This document shows positions 43,968 through 52,208 of a stretch of 64,000 bases of DNA, in pieces; position 1 is the stretch's first letter; each line of letters begins with the position of its first letter. The notes under the pieces were generated by a model. It searched no databases, was not told the origin of the DNA, and saw only the letters and a list, made by a program, of their open reading frames with translations. This stretch comes from Streptomyces sp. NBC_00820 (GTDB lineage: Bacteria; Actinomycetota; Actinomycetes; Streptomycetales; Streptomycetaceae), in assembly GCF_036347055.1 (NCBI RefSeq), contig NZ_CP108882.1, forward strand, positions 434,001 to 498,000, read 5' to 3'. Both the position numbers and the translations under genes were made by a program.

Positions 43968-44384
43968 TCACGCGGCTCCGTGCAGCAGCCGCGACAGCGC
44001 GGCGTCCAGGCGGAGTTCGTCGCTCTCCCCACCCGCGGGCACGAGAAGATACGTGCGCTCCAGCCACTCGGCCATGGCCGGGAGCGAGGCCCTGAGGCGG
44101 GCGCTTCCATGGGGCGACGACAGGGTCAGGTTCAGCACGGCGTCGGGGCCGCTTCCCTGCGGCCAGACTCGGACGTCTCCCAGCCCGCTCCGCTCCCGCA
44201 TGCCCAGCGCCAACAGGTCGCGGGCGAACACCCAGGAGACCGGGGCGTGAACTCCGGTATGGAAGGTGATGTGCACGGCGAACGGGTCGCGTCGCCGGTA
44301 CGCCAGACGGGTACGCAGCGCGACCGGCTCCTCCGGCGCGAGCAGGAGCTCCATGGGCAGTGTGTGTTCTATGCGGTCGGCCAT
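43968..44384 (-). CDS. SsgA-like sporulation/cell-division protein
   Basis: 138-aa protein of the SsgA-like (SALP) family, restricted to sporulating actinomycetes: TLPMELLLAPEEPVALRTRL, YRRRDPFAVHITFHTG, WVFARDLLALGM, then the SSPHGSARLRASL region. SALPs localise to division sites and control septation or spore-wall formation. The ATG at 44384 has GGAGAG 8 bases upstream. It is an additional paralogue, not recognisable as SsgB itself. Confidence 0.88.
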   Translation of the reverse strand: MADRIEHTLPMELLLAPEEPVALRTRLAYRRRDPFAVHITFHTGVHAPVSWVFARDLLALGMRERSGLGDVRVWPQGSGPDAVLNLTLSSPHGSARLRASLPAMAEWLERTYLLVPAGGESDELRLDAALSRLLHGAA

Positions 44385-44713
44385 GGCTCGACTCTCCGAT
44401 TCGACATCAGCGGGTGGGAACAAGATGCCGGTCCCGGTGCGAGACCCGTGCACGAAGTGCTATTGGTCGACCGGGACGGCTCACCGGGGCTCGCGCGGTC
44501 CGCGACCCCGGGGAGTGGACGTCGCCCGCGGCCGGCCCACCCCCTCACCGACGACTGCCCGCCCCGCACGGGTCACGGCCTCGGCCGCCGGGAAAAGGGG
44601 CGGCATCCCGTTTCGCGATCGCCGCTGTCCCTTGAACGATCAGGGATGCCGCCCCGGCTGTGGGGCACGGCGTGCTCGCCGTGCCGTGGTGGTCGTCCGC
44701 GCGCTCCCCGGCG
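44385..44713. other. Intergenic stretch with two hairpins
   Basis: No gene. It contains the hairpin at 44664-44685 and a longer one: GGGGCGGCATCCC (44597-44609) pairing with 44643-44655 across 33 bases. Both lie 3' of the minus-strand gene ending at 44714. Confidence 0.5.
44664..44685 (-). terminator. Terminator hairpin
   Basis: GGCACGGCG (44664-44672) pairs with CGCCGTGCC (44677-44685) over a TGCT loop, about 29 bases beyond the stop of the small secreted protein gene. Confidence 0.65.
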
Positions 44714-44986
44714 CTAGCGACCCTGGACGAGCAGGCCGTGATCGTGGGCCCACCGGACCTGATCAAGGACCCAGGCGCGATGGACGTCGTAGCCCCGGTC
44801 ATGACCGATGCGGCCGCCGTGAACCGCCTCACCGACGCGACCGTCGGAGACCCGGACGAGGCCGGAGTGCGCACTGCCCGGAAGCTCCGCCGCCGAGGCG
44901 GCGCCTCCCACGGCGAGGATTCCCGCCATGGCGACGGTCACGGAGACAGCCACACCGGCAGCGCGACGCGCGATCCTGGACGTCAT
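44714..44986 (-). CDS. Small secreted hypothetical protein
   Basis: 90-aa protein with Sec signal peptide (MTSRIARRAAGVAVSVTVAM, cleavage after ASA at about 33). The short mature part is rich in His, Gly, Arg and Val (GGRIGHDRGYDVHRAWVLDQ). Signal peptide, strong GGAGG ribosome site and promoter block closely parallel the gene at 41481-42014, so the two are probably coexpressed relatives. Function unknown. Confidence 0.75.
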   Translation of the reverse strand: MTSRIARRAAGVAVSVTVAMAGILAVGGAASAAELPGSAHSGLVRVSDGRVGEAVHGGRIGHDRGYDVHRAWVLDQVRWAHDHGLLVQGR

Positions 44987-45050
44987 TGTCTTTCCTCCTT
45001 GCTGGCCCCATGCCCACGAAGGATCATGGCGGTTTCGCCCTTTTTCACCC

Positions 45051-45091
45051 GGGCACTGGAGACAGTACGCCATATTGGTTGAACAGTGAAC
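45051..45091 (-). promoter_or_regulatory. Conserved promoter block, copy B
   Basis: On the minus strand: GTTCACTGTTCAACCA (45091-45076), GGCGTA (45071-45066), CCAGTGCCC (45059-45051). It matches copy A at 41369-41410 in all three blocks, about 65 bases before the ATG at 44986. Confidence 0.65.
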
Positions 45092-45279
45092 TATCTCGGT
45101 TGTGAGGTCCGCCATGCCCCGGGAAGCCGCCGCGTCGGAATGCGGCCGCCCGGACGGGAATCCCGTACACGACCCCCACTTCCGTACAACCCTTCTCCGG
45201 AAACGGAGGTCTCCCTGCACGAACACACGTTTCCCGGAACTTCAGCCGTCCGTAGCCGCCGCTTCACGCAGAGGAACCC

Positions 45280-46596
45280 ATGGCACCCATCCTTCCTGGC
45301 CCCCACCCGCTCCGGCGGGCCGCCGGAGCCGTCGGCACCGTCGCTCTCCTCGCCCTGGGTGCCGCGCCCGCCGCTGCCGCCGGACCGGCACCCGGTCTGG
45401 TGCTGGGCAAGATGCCCTCCGTCGACGGGCTGAAGCCGGGCGACGGCTTCCCGGTGCAGCCGACCTTCACCAACACGGGCGGTACCGCACTCGACAAGGT
45501 CTGGGTGACGTACACCGTCACGCACGGACTCTCCTGGACCGAAGTGCCGTCCAACTGCGATTCATGGGAGGTGCCCCCCTTCGACGAGGGACTCGCCGCC
45601 GAGGTCGTGAGCTGCGAGTTCGACCAGGCGGTGGACCCCGGGGTCGTCTACGCGCCCGAGGCGCCGCTGGCGGGCAAGGCCCTCCCCCACGCCATGGAGG
45701 ACAACCTCTCGGTGCTGGTCAGCACCTACGAAGCGGGGCCCGGGGACTCCGGTGCCACGCCCGTGCACGGCACGGGCCCGGCGGTGAAGCTCGTCCGGCG
45801 TCCCGACGACACCCCGCCCGCCCCGGGTTCCGCCCAGCAAGCCGACTGGGACCGTGCGAGCGTGAAGGTGCGGACGCGGAACACGGCCGACTTCCAGGTG
45901 ACCGGCGGGCAGTTGAAGGGGCACGTGGGTGACACGGTGCCGCTCGGCGTGAAGTTCACCAACGCCGGGCCCGCCTGGGTGTACGGGGACATGGACACCA
46001 CCCCGACGCGGGTGATGGTCAAGATGCCCGCCGGTACGTCGGTGACGAAGACCGACGGGCGCTGCAGAAGCGTCGGTTCGGGGACGTACGAGTGCGGCAC
46101 CGGCAATTTCTGGGTGGACGAGAACAGCACCGCGACGTACGACTTCAGCGTGCGGATCGGCAAGGCGGGGGCGAAGGGGTCCGTGACGCTGGCCGGGCCG
46201 TCCCGGCCGTTCGATCCCGACAAGGCCAATGACGCGGCCGACATCACCGTCGACGCGGCGGGTGCCGGCTCCACGGGCGGCGGCACCGGTGACAGCGGCT
46301 CGACGTCCTCCACCGGTGGTTCCGGCACCGACTCCACCGGCGGATCCGGCTCGGGCTCCTCGGCCGGCTCCACGACCTCCGGGTCCACCTCCGGGTCCAC
46401 CGGCGGCTCGTCCGCGTCGGGCGGCTCGGCATCCTCGGCGACCGGCGGCACCTCGGGTTCCTCCACCACCGGCGGGGGCCTGGCGGCCACCGGCTCCGGT
46501 TCGGTCCTGCCGCTCACGGCCGCCGCGGGCGCCGCCGTGGCCCTCGGCGCGGGGACCGTCCTGATGGTGCGGCGCCGCGCCGCCCGTCAGCGCTGA
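45280..46596 (+). CDS. Sortase-anchored (LAxTG) secreted protein
   Basis: 438-aa surface protein: signal peptide (cleavage near APAAAA at about 34), two beta-sandwich-like domains (about 40-180 and 185-325), a Gly/Ser/Thr-rich stalk (about 325-398), then LAATG (401-405), a hydrophobic helix and a basic tail (MVRRRAARQR). LAxTG is the class E sortase signal of Streptomyces, as in long chaplins. The protein should be covalently linked to the cell wall. The domains contain FTNTGGTALDKVWVTYT, as in DUF11/CARDB-like modules. ATG 45280 with GAGGAA upstream. Confidence 0.85.
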   Translation: MAPILPGPHPLRRAAGAVGTVALLALGAAPAAAAGPAPGLVLGKMPSVDGLKPGDGFPVQPTFTNTGGTALDKVWVTYTVTHGLSWTEVPSNCDSWEVPPFDEGLAAEVVSCEFDQAVDPGVVYAPEAPLAGKALPHAMEDNLSVLVSTYEAGPGDSGATPVHGTGPAVKLVRRPDDTPPAPGSAQQADWDRASVKVRTRNTADFQVTGGQLKGHVGDTVPLGVKFTNAGPAWVYGDMDTTPTRVMVKMPAGTSVTKTDGRCRSVGSGTYECGTGNFWVDENSTATYDFSVRIGKAGAKGSVTLAGPSRPFDPDKANDAADITVDAAGAGSTGGGTGDSGSTSSTGGSGTDSTGGSGSGSSAGSTTSGSTSGSTGGSSASGGSASSATGGTSGSSTTGGGLAATGSGSVLPLTAAAGAAVALGAGTVLMVRRRAARQR

Positions 46597-46614
46597 CGGC
46601 CCCCGCACATGCCA

Positions 46615-46650
46615 GGCCCCTCCGGCGTACGACGCCACGCGGGAGGGGCC
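46615..46650. terminator. Bidirectional terminator hairpin
   Basis: GGCCCCTCC (46615-46623) pairs with GGAGGGGCC (46642-46650) across an 18-base loop, between two convergent genes. Confidence 0.75.
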
Positions 46651-46675
46651 GGGCACGGCCGGAAGGGTGTCCGGG

Positions 46676-48241
46676 TCAGGTGCCGGACCCGAACGTCCGT
46701 GTCGTGTAGGCACATTCCGTGTAGATGTAGCCGGACCGGAGCCTGGCTGTGTCCGAGGCGGGTGCGGCGGTGCTGCCGCCGTGCGGCTTGTGCACGAAGT
46801 ACGTGGTGCCGACGGGAAGGCTGAGCGTGCGCTGCGGGTAGTGCCTGCCGCTGTCGCTGCACGGCTTGAAGCCGATCGTGATCGTACTGGCGAGGGAGTA
46901 CGACGTGCAGCCGCCGCACCCCTTCAGCGTGAAGCTGCCGGTGACCGGGCCGGTGTAGAGAACGGTGACCTCGTCCGGACTGTCGTTCTTCACGGTGACG
47001 GAGATGCTGCCGCCGGAGGCCGTGGTGGGCAGCTTCTTCCCGGCGGCCGGAATGGTCTGCGCCACCTCGGCGCCTATCGCGATCTTCTTGGCCCGGTCCC
47101 GGTTCGCGCCCCGCCCGGTGTCGGCGACGTACTGCTCCATGGTCTTCTGGGCCGCGTCGAAGTCGCCGTCCTTGTACTGGTCGACGCCGCAGGCGTACGC
47201 GCCCGCGTCCCCGCTCCGGTCGGCGCGGTCGGCGACCCTGGTGAGGTCGCTGGCCGCCTGTCCCGCCGAGCGGGTCAGATCGCCGATCTGCGCGTCGAGG
47301 CCGTGCAACTGCTCGACGGCCGCGCAGGGCCCGCCGCCCCCGACCGCCTTCTCCGCCTTCCGCACCGCCGAGTCGACGGCGGGCACGACCTTGGCCGCCG
47401 GCTCCGACTCCGGGAAGGTGCCGAGCAGGTCGCCGAAGCGGGTGGCCCAGTCCGTCCCGCCGCCCGCCAGGCCGGTCGAGCCGCACTCGTACAGCGAGTT
47501 CGCGAGCCGTTCGTCGGGCCAGCGACTCAGCGAGCCGAGCTGCTCGCCCGGCATGACGCGCGGCACCGTACGCAGGTACTTGAGCGGCTCGATCGCCTCG
47601 CAGTACGCGTTCCGCGCGTACGCCGCGCCGACGGTGGTGTAGTACGTCCGCATGCGGTCGGGCACCTTGCCGGCCGCCCGTGACCCGGAGTGGTTCACCG
47701 CGAGGTCCCGGTAGACGCCCAGGGCGGTCCGGTAGTCGGACCGGGAGGAGGCGAACGGGCGCCGGCCCGCCGTCGTCACCAACTCGTCGGCGTGCTGGAG
47801 GCGTTCGAGGAGCGCCTGCTGGACGGCCTCCTCGCGGGCGTGGTCGTACCAGACCGCTCCGCCCGCCGGTACGGCGAGCAGCAGCACGCCCAGGAGGAGT
47901 GCGAGGGGCGCGCGGCCGGGCCAGACCGTCCGGGTGCGCAGTCCGGTGAACGCTCCGTGAACGGCGGCCAGGACGAGGAACAGGGCGTAGAAGGCGAGCG
48001 CGAAGGCCGGGACGCCGTCGGCGTCCGCGGGCAGCGCGACGAACAGCAGGACGGCGGTCGCCGCCCAGCACGTGGCCATCGCCACCCGTCTGCGGACGAG
48101 CGCGTAACCGAGGCCGAGGCCGCTGAGGTTGAGCAGCCCGACCGCCACCGCCCGCAGGGCGTCCGGCGGGGCCGGCGGCGGCCCCTGAGGCATCGGCGGT
48201 ACGGCGAATCCCGGGCTCGGACCGTACGGATGTCCCGACAT
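46676..48241 (-). CDS. Membrane protein with large extracytoplasmic domain
   Basis: 521-aa protein. Pro-rich N-terminal tail, about four hydrophobic segments (residues about 30-150), then a helical domain with repeat-like segments (about 160-380, including QYKDGDFDAAQKTMEQYVAD) and a beta-rich C-terminal domain (about 385-520). Cysteine pairs occur in LKGCGGCTSYS, KPCSDSG and TECAYTT. Architecture suggests a sensor or envelope structural protein; no known family recognised. The ATG at 48241 has GGGGGGAG upstream. Confidence 0.7.
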   Translation of the reverse strand: MSGHPYGPSPGFAVPPMPQGPPPAPPDALRAVAVGLLNLSGLGLGYALVRRRVAMATCWAATAVLLFVALPADADGVPAFALAFYALFLVLAAVHGAFTGLRTRTVWPGRAPLALLLGVLLLAVPAGGAVWYDHAREEAVQQALLERLQHADELVTTAGRRPFASSRSDYRTALGVYRDLAVNHSGSRAAGKVPDRMRTYYTTVGAAYARNAYCEAIEPLKYLRTVPRVMPGEQLGSLSRWPDERLANSLYECGSTGLAGGGTDWATRFGDLLGTFPESEPAAKVVPAVDSAVRKAEKAVGGGGPCAAVEQLHGLDAQIGDLTRSAGQAASDLTRVADRADRSGDAGAYACGVDQYKDGDFDAAQKTMEQYVADTGRGANRDRAKKIAIGAEVAQTIPAAGKKLPTTASGGSISVTVKNDSPDEVTVLYTGPVTGSFTLKGCGGCTSYSLASTITIGFKPCSDSGRHYPQRTLSLPVGTTYFVHKPHGGSTAAPASDTARLRSGYIYTECAYTTRTFGSGT

Positions 48242-48408
48242 AGCGGCTCCCCCCGTCAACTGCCCCCGTATGTCTGCGGATCGGCAGTGTAGGACCGTGG
48301 CCGCACACCCGACAGGGGGCGCGTACACGACAGTCCCTTGCGGTCGGGGCGGAGGATGCCGCCGCGTCCGGCGGTGTGCGGCGGTGGACGGCGGGTGCGA
48401 GGCGTCGG

Positions 48409-49914
48409 TCAGCGCTGTTGTGACGCGGCGAGCGCGTGCACGGTGTCCGCGGTCTCCGCGTACAGCCGCCGGTACAGGCCGTACAACTCGTCGTATACGG
48501 GCTTGAGTTCGGGACGCGGCAGGACCGTTTCGCGCACGGGGTTCCAGTCGTCGACGGAGGCGTCGCCGACGAGCTGCGCGGCGAGCAGCGCGTCGCCGTA
48601 GGCGGCGCCGATGGTGGTGGTGCGCAGTTCCTGGGGGCGACCGGTGATGTCGGAGACGATCCGGGTCCACAGGGAGCCCTGGGTGCCGCCGCCGACGGCG
48701 ACCACCCGGCGGATGTCCCCGCCGGCCTCCTCGATGGTCTCGATGTTGTGGCGGACGCCGAAGCCGGTGGCCTCGAGCGCCGCCCGGTAGAGGTCGGCGC
48801 GGGTGTGGGACAGGGTCAGTCCGGCGACGACGCCCCGGGCGTCGGGGTCCATGAGCGGGGTACGTTCGCCGGCGAAATAGGGAAGCATCAGCAGGCCGTC
48901 GGCCCCGGGCGGTGAAGCGGCCGCCTCGCGGGTGAGCGCGGCGTGGTCGGCGCCGGCGAACAGGTCCCTCAGCCAGTCGGTGACCGCTCCCGAGGTGGCA
49001 AGGCCCCCGGCCAGGTTCCGGGTGCCGGGCAGGGCGCCGACCGTGCCCCACAGCGAGGGGCTGGTGAGCGGCTGGTCCACGGTGTGGAGGAGGAACATGG
49101 TCGTGCCATACATGAGCATCAGGTCGCCCGTGTGGTGGGCCCCTACGCTCAGGGCCTCGGCCCAGGCATCGATCGTGCCGGTGGTGACGGGGATGCCGAC
49201 GGGCAGCCCGGTCTCCCGGGCGGCCTCGGGGGTGACGGTGCCCGCCGGTTCACCGGACCAGCGCAGCGGCGGCAGGTCGAGGCCGGGGGCGACCTCGACG
49301 GCCCAGGGGGCGTACCACTCGTGCGCGTGTGTGTCGTACAGCGGGGTGCACTGGCTGGCGGAGTGGTGGTCCAGCACATAGGTCCCGGTGAGCTTTGCGA
49401 CGAGCCAGTTGCCGGGCATGTACAGGCGCCGGGCCCGGGCGTAGACGTCCGGTTCCTCCTCCGCGATCCAGGCGATCTTCGGCCCGGCGGCCTGTGTGCT
49501 CAGGGCGGAGCCGCAGCGCCGGATGATCTCCTCGGCGCCGAGTCGCTGCTCGATGCGCCGGATCTGGCGGACCGAGCGGGTGTCCACGCCGTAGAGGACG
49601 GCGGGGCGCAGCGGCTCGTCGTCCTCGTCGGTGAGCAGGACGCAGGGGCCCATGCCGCTGACGCCGACCGCGGTCACGGTGGCGTCGCCGGGGCCGGTCA
49701 GCTCGCGGGTCAGGGCCGCGCACTCCTGCCACCACACGCGGGCGTCCATCTCGAAGCGGCCGGGGCCCGGTCTCCCGGGGGTGTGCACCCGTACGGCCGA
49801 GCGGATCACCTCGCCGTCCAGGCCGACCAGGACGCCCTTGCTGCTGGAGGTCCCGATGTCCACACCGATGACTGCGTCGCGGGGCATGGCGTGGACGGTC
49901 GCAGAGATCGTCAT
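48409..49914 (-). CDS. FGGY-family carbohydrate kinase
   Basis: 501-aa sugar kinase with both FGGY lobes: N-terminal phosphate loop VIGVDIGTSSSKGVLVGLDG, the VSGMGPCVLL and GVDTRSVRQI segments, and the C-terminal ATP-binding loop VAVGGGTQGSLWTRIVSDIT with GAAYGDALLAA. It phosphorylates a sugar or polyol; relatives include xylulokinase, gluconokinase and erythritol-type kinases, and the residues seen do not decide. The ATG at 49914 has no clear ribosome site; ATG 49887 is an alternative. It stands alone on the minus strand, divergent from the DedA gene. Confidence 0.88.
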   Translation of the reverse strand: MTISATVHAMPRDAVIGVDIGTSSSKGVLVGLDGEVIRSAVRVHTPGRPGPGRFEMDARVWWQECAALTRELTGPGDATVTAVGVSGMGPCVLLTDEDDEPLRPAVLYGVDTRSVRQIRRIEQRLGAEEIIRRCGSALSTQAAGPKIAWIAEEEPDVYARARRLYMPGNWLVAKLTGTYVLDHHSASQCTPLYDTHAHEWYAPWAVEVAPGLDLPPLRWSGEPAGTVTPEAARETGLPVGIPVTTGTIDAWAEALSVGAHHTGDLMLMYGTTMFLLHTVDQPLTSPSLWGTVGALPGTRNLAGGLATSGAVTDWLRDLFAGADHAALTREAAASPPGADGLLMLPYFAGERTPLMDPDARGVVAGLTLSHTRADLYRAALEATGFGVRHNIETIEEAGGDIRRVVAVGGGTQGSLWTRIVSDITGRPQELRTTTIGAAYGDALLAAQLVGDASVDDWNPVRETVLPRPELKPVYDELYGLYRRLYAETADTVHALAASQQR

Positions 49915-50110
49915 CGGGGTCAAGGGAACGGGGCGGGGCCGGGTCCCCTGCCGTACGGACGGGTGGGCGACCGGTGGGCGGCCGGGCGAGCCGCCGGGTG
50001 GACAGGCGGCTGGACATGCGGCTGGACGGTCGGGCGGCCGGGCGGTCGGGCCGCCTTCACGCGACACTTGTCACGACGCGACCGATCGGCAGGGCGGGAG
50101 GCGATGCGCG

Positions 50111-50764
50111 GTGATCGCCGTCAACCCCACGGACAGCGCCTCCCTGCTGGCCGCCTTCGGCGCGCTCGGTGTGCTGGTGGTCATCTTCGCGGAGTCGGGC
50201 CTGCTCGTCGTCGGCTTCTTCCTGCCCGGGGACACCCTGCTGTTCCCGGCCGGCGTGCTGTGCGCGGGCCACGGCGACCAGGCACCACGGCTGGAGCTGT
50301 GGCAGGTGCTGCTGTGCGCGGCCGTCGGGTCCGTGGCCGGCGGTCAGGTCGGCTACATCCTCGGGCGGCACGGCGGACGGGCGCTGCTGACCCGCACCTC
50401 CAACCGGCGGGTGAAGGAGGGCGCGGCCCGCGCGGAACGGCTCCTGGCCCGCTACGGCTACCGCAAGGCCCTCGTGATCGGCCGCTTCATCCCCATGGTC
50501 CGCTCCGTGCTCCACCCGGCGGCAGGCGCCCTCGGCGTGCCCGTGCGTACGTTCACCATCTGGCAGGCGGTCGGCGGCCTGCTGTGGTCGCAGAGCATGG
50601 TCCTCGCCGGGTATCTGCTGGGGTCGTCGGTGTCCGGCGTCGACAACTACCTGCTGCCGCTGGTCGCCGTGATCGTCGTCCTGTCCCTGCTCCCCCTGCT
50701 GGTCGAGATGTACCGCACGCGGCGCGCCCGGCGGGCCGAACAGGAGGAACAAGTGGGGGAATGA
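50111..50764 (+). CDS. DedA-family membrane protein
   Basis: 217-aa protein of the DedA/SNARE-associated (VTT) family: FAESGLLVVGFFLPGDTLLF re-entrant segment (about 26-45), AAVGSVAGGQVGYILGR, and RFIPMVRSVLHPAAG with the conserved arginine. DedA proteins are proton-coupled lipid (undecaprenyl phosphate or phospholipid) flippases needed for envelope integrity. The GTG at 50111 has GGGAGG at 50097-50102. The longer upstream frame is antisense to the kinase gene. Confidence 0.88.
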   Translation: MIAVNPTDSASLLAAFGALGVLVVIFAESGLLVVGFFLPGDTLLFPAGVLCAGHGDQAPRLELWQVLLCAAVGSVAGGQVGYILGRHGGRALLTRTSNRRVKEGAARAERLLARYGYRKALVIGRFIPMVRSVLHPAAGALGVPVRTFTIWQAVGGLLWSQSMVLAGYLLGSSVSGVDNYLLPLVAVIVVLSLLPLLVEMYRTRRARRAEQEEQVGE

Positions 50765-51333
50765 GCAGGCGTCCGGGCGTGCGAGCCGGCACGGCGGTCA
50801 GCGAGTCGGTCGGCCCGTCGACGGGAACGTGAACCCGGCGGGCGCCTCCCCGCGCGGCGATGGCGAGGCGCCTTGCCGGGCGAGGGCGCTGTCGACGAGG
50901 TCGCGAGCGAAGAGCCCGATGCCGTTACCGTCCCTGAGCGACCGCGCACGGCCTTCGTGCTGGTGCCGCCTGCGTCAAAAATGCGATGACGCGCTTCCTG
51001 GTCCGAGAGGTGCAGCCCGCGGCCGCTCGCTGCCGTGGTGACGTTTCCGCCGCCCACCACATCGCATCATTCGGCATCGCATCTCATCGAACGAAGGCTC
51101 CAGTGTGCCACGTCCATCCTCTGGTTCGACGGCCACTGCCTACCTGGACCAGCAAAGACATGCCTATCAGGTACCTCCAACCTGAGATCCCATGAATTCC
51201 TGTCGTTGGCCTTTCGATATCACTCGGAACGTGTCAGCCTGCTCGGCACGCGAATCCCTTCGATTTTGGCTCGAATGATTTCGTTCTACCGCCTACACAG
51301 CCGGCGGTCGCACGCGCAGTGAGCCCGAGCCGG
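50765..51333. other. Gene-free stretch upstream of the glycan locus
   Basis: No convincing gene. Composition becomes AT-richer between about 51040 and 51300, as expected for a promoter region. TTCGA (51259-51263) and TCGAA (51271-51275) form a short inverted repeat that could be an operator for the lyase gene. No clear -10/-35 pair was assigned. Confidence 0.4.
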
Positions 51334-52172
51334 ATGCAGCGACCCCTTTCTGTGCGGCAGCGCTGCTGGTTCCCGTCCTGGCGTTCCAGGCCCCGGCTCA
51401 GGCCCACGGAGCCACTGCGGCAAACTGCGGGCAGAGCAAGCCGGGGCACGGCCTGACCGCCACGGAGATCCTGAACGTGGACTACGAGAGCGGCGCCCTG
51501 GACTCGGGAATCCCGGGCCTGCCCACCACCCACGCGACCGCGCCGGACGCTTCCGCCGTCGTGCGGCCGGGACACCGGAGCTCGTACGCGGTCCAGCACA
51601 CGGTCACGCTCGACGATCCGGGCTACTTCTCCGACGGCGCACCCCGCAGCGAGAGCGCGACGGATCGGCTCCCCGACGGGACCTTCCACACCGGGGACAC
51701 CCACCGCTACGAGTTCAGCGTGCTGCTGAAGGACTGGCAGCCGTACCGGTCGGGAGACAGCGAGTCGGGCGACATCATCTTCCAGGGCAAGTACTCGGGC
51801 GGCCAGCCACCCGCGTTCTACCTCATGACGAAGCGCAACGCGGTGGCGTTCCGGTCGCCGCAGATGAACCGGCAGACGACGGTCGTGCCGGATTTCCGGC
51901 CGTACGTCGACCAATGGATGAACTTCCGCGTGGACGCGCGCTGGACCACCGATCGGACCGGCTGGTTCGAGGTCTCCGTCGAGCTTCCGGGGCAGTCCGC
52001 CTACCAGCTGATGGCCTCGTACGACGACGTGGCGACCTGGCAGCCCAGCTCTCCCGCCGACCACGGCTACCTCAAGTGGGGGCTCTACCGCCCCTCGGAG
52101 TCGCTCGCGAACGGCGACGTCCCCACGCGGACCGTTCAGCACGACGACATCCGCGTCCTCGGACTTTCCTGA
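51334..52172 (+). CDS. Secreted polysaccharide lyase-like protein (heparin lyase I-like fold)
   Basis: Beta-jelly-roll protein: IIFQGKYSGGQPPAFYLMTK, PYVDQWMNFRVDARW, and YLKWGLYRPSE are the pattern of the polysaccharide-lyase domain found in heparin lyase I-like and related actinomycete lyases. Export is expected: ALLVPVLAFQAPAQAHGA looks like the core and cleavage site of a signal peptide. That signal sequence is in the lyase frame but has no ATG, GTG or TTG before it. The nearest starts (GTG 51319, ATG 51334) are in another frame, so a one-base deletion near 51345 is likely. GTG 51477 would give a protein without a signal. Confidence 0.6.
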
Positions 52173-52208
52173 CTCGAACCCGCAGCGGCAACACCTCAAG
52201 GAGTACGC

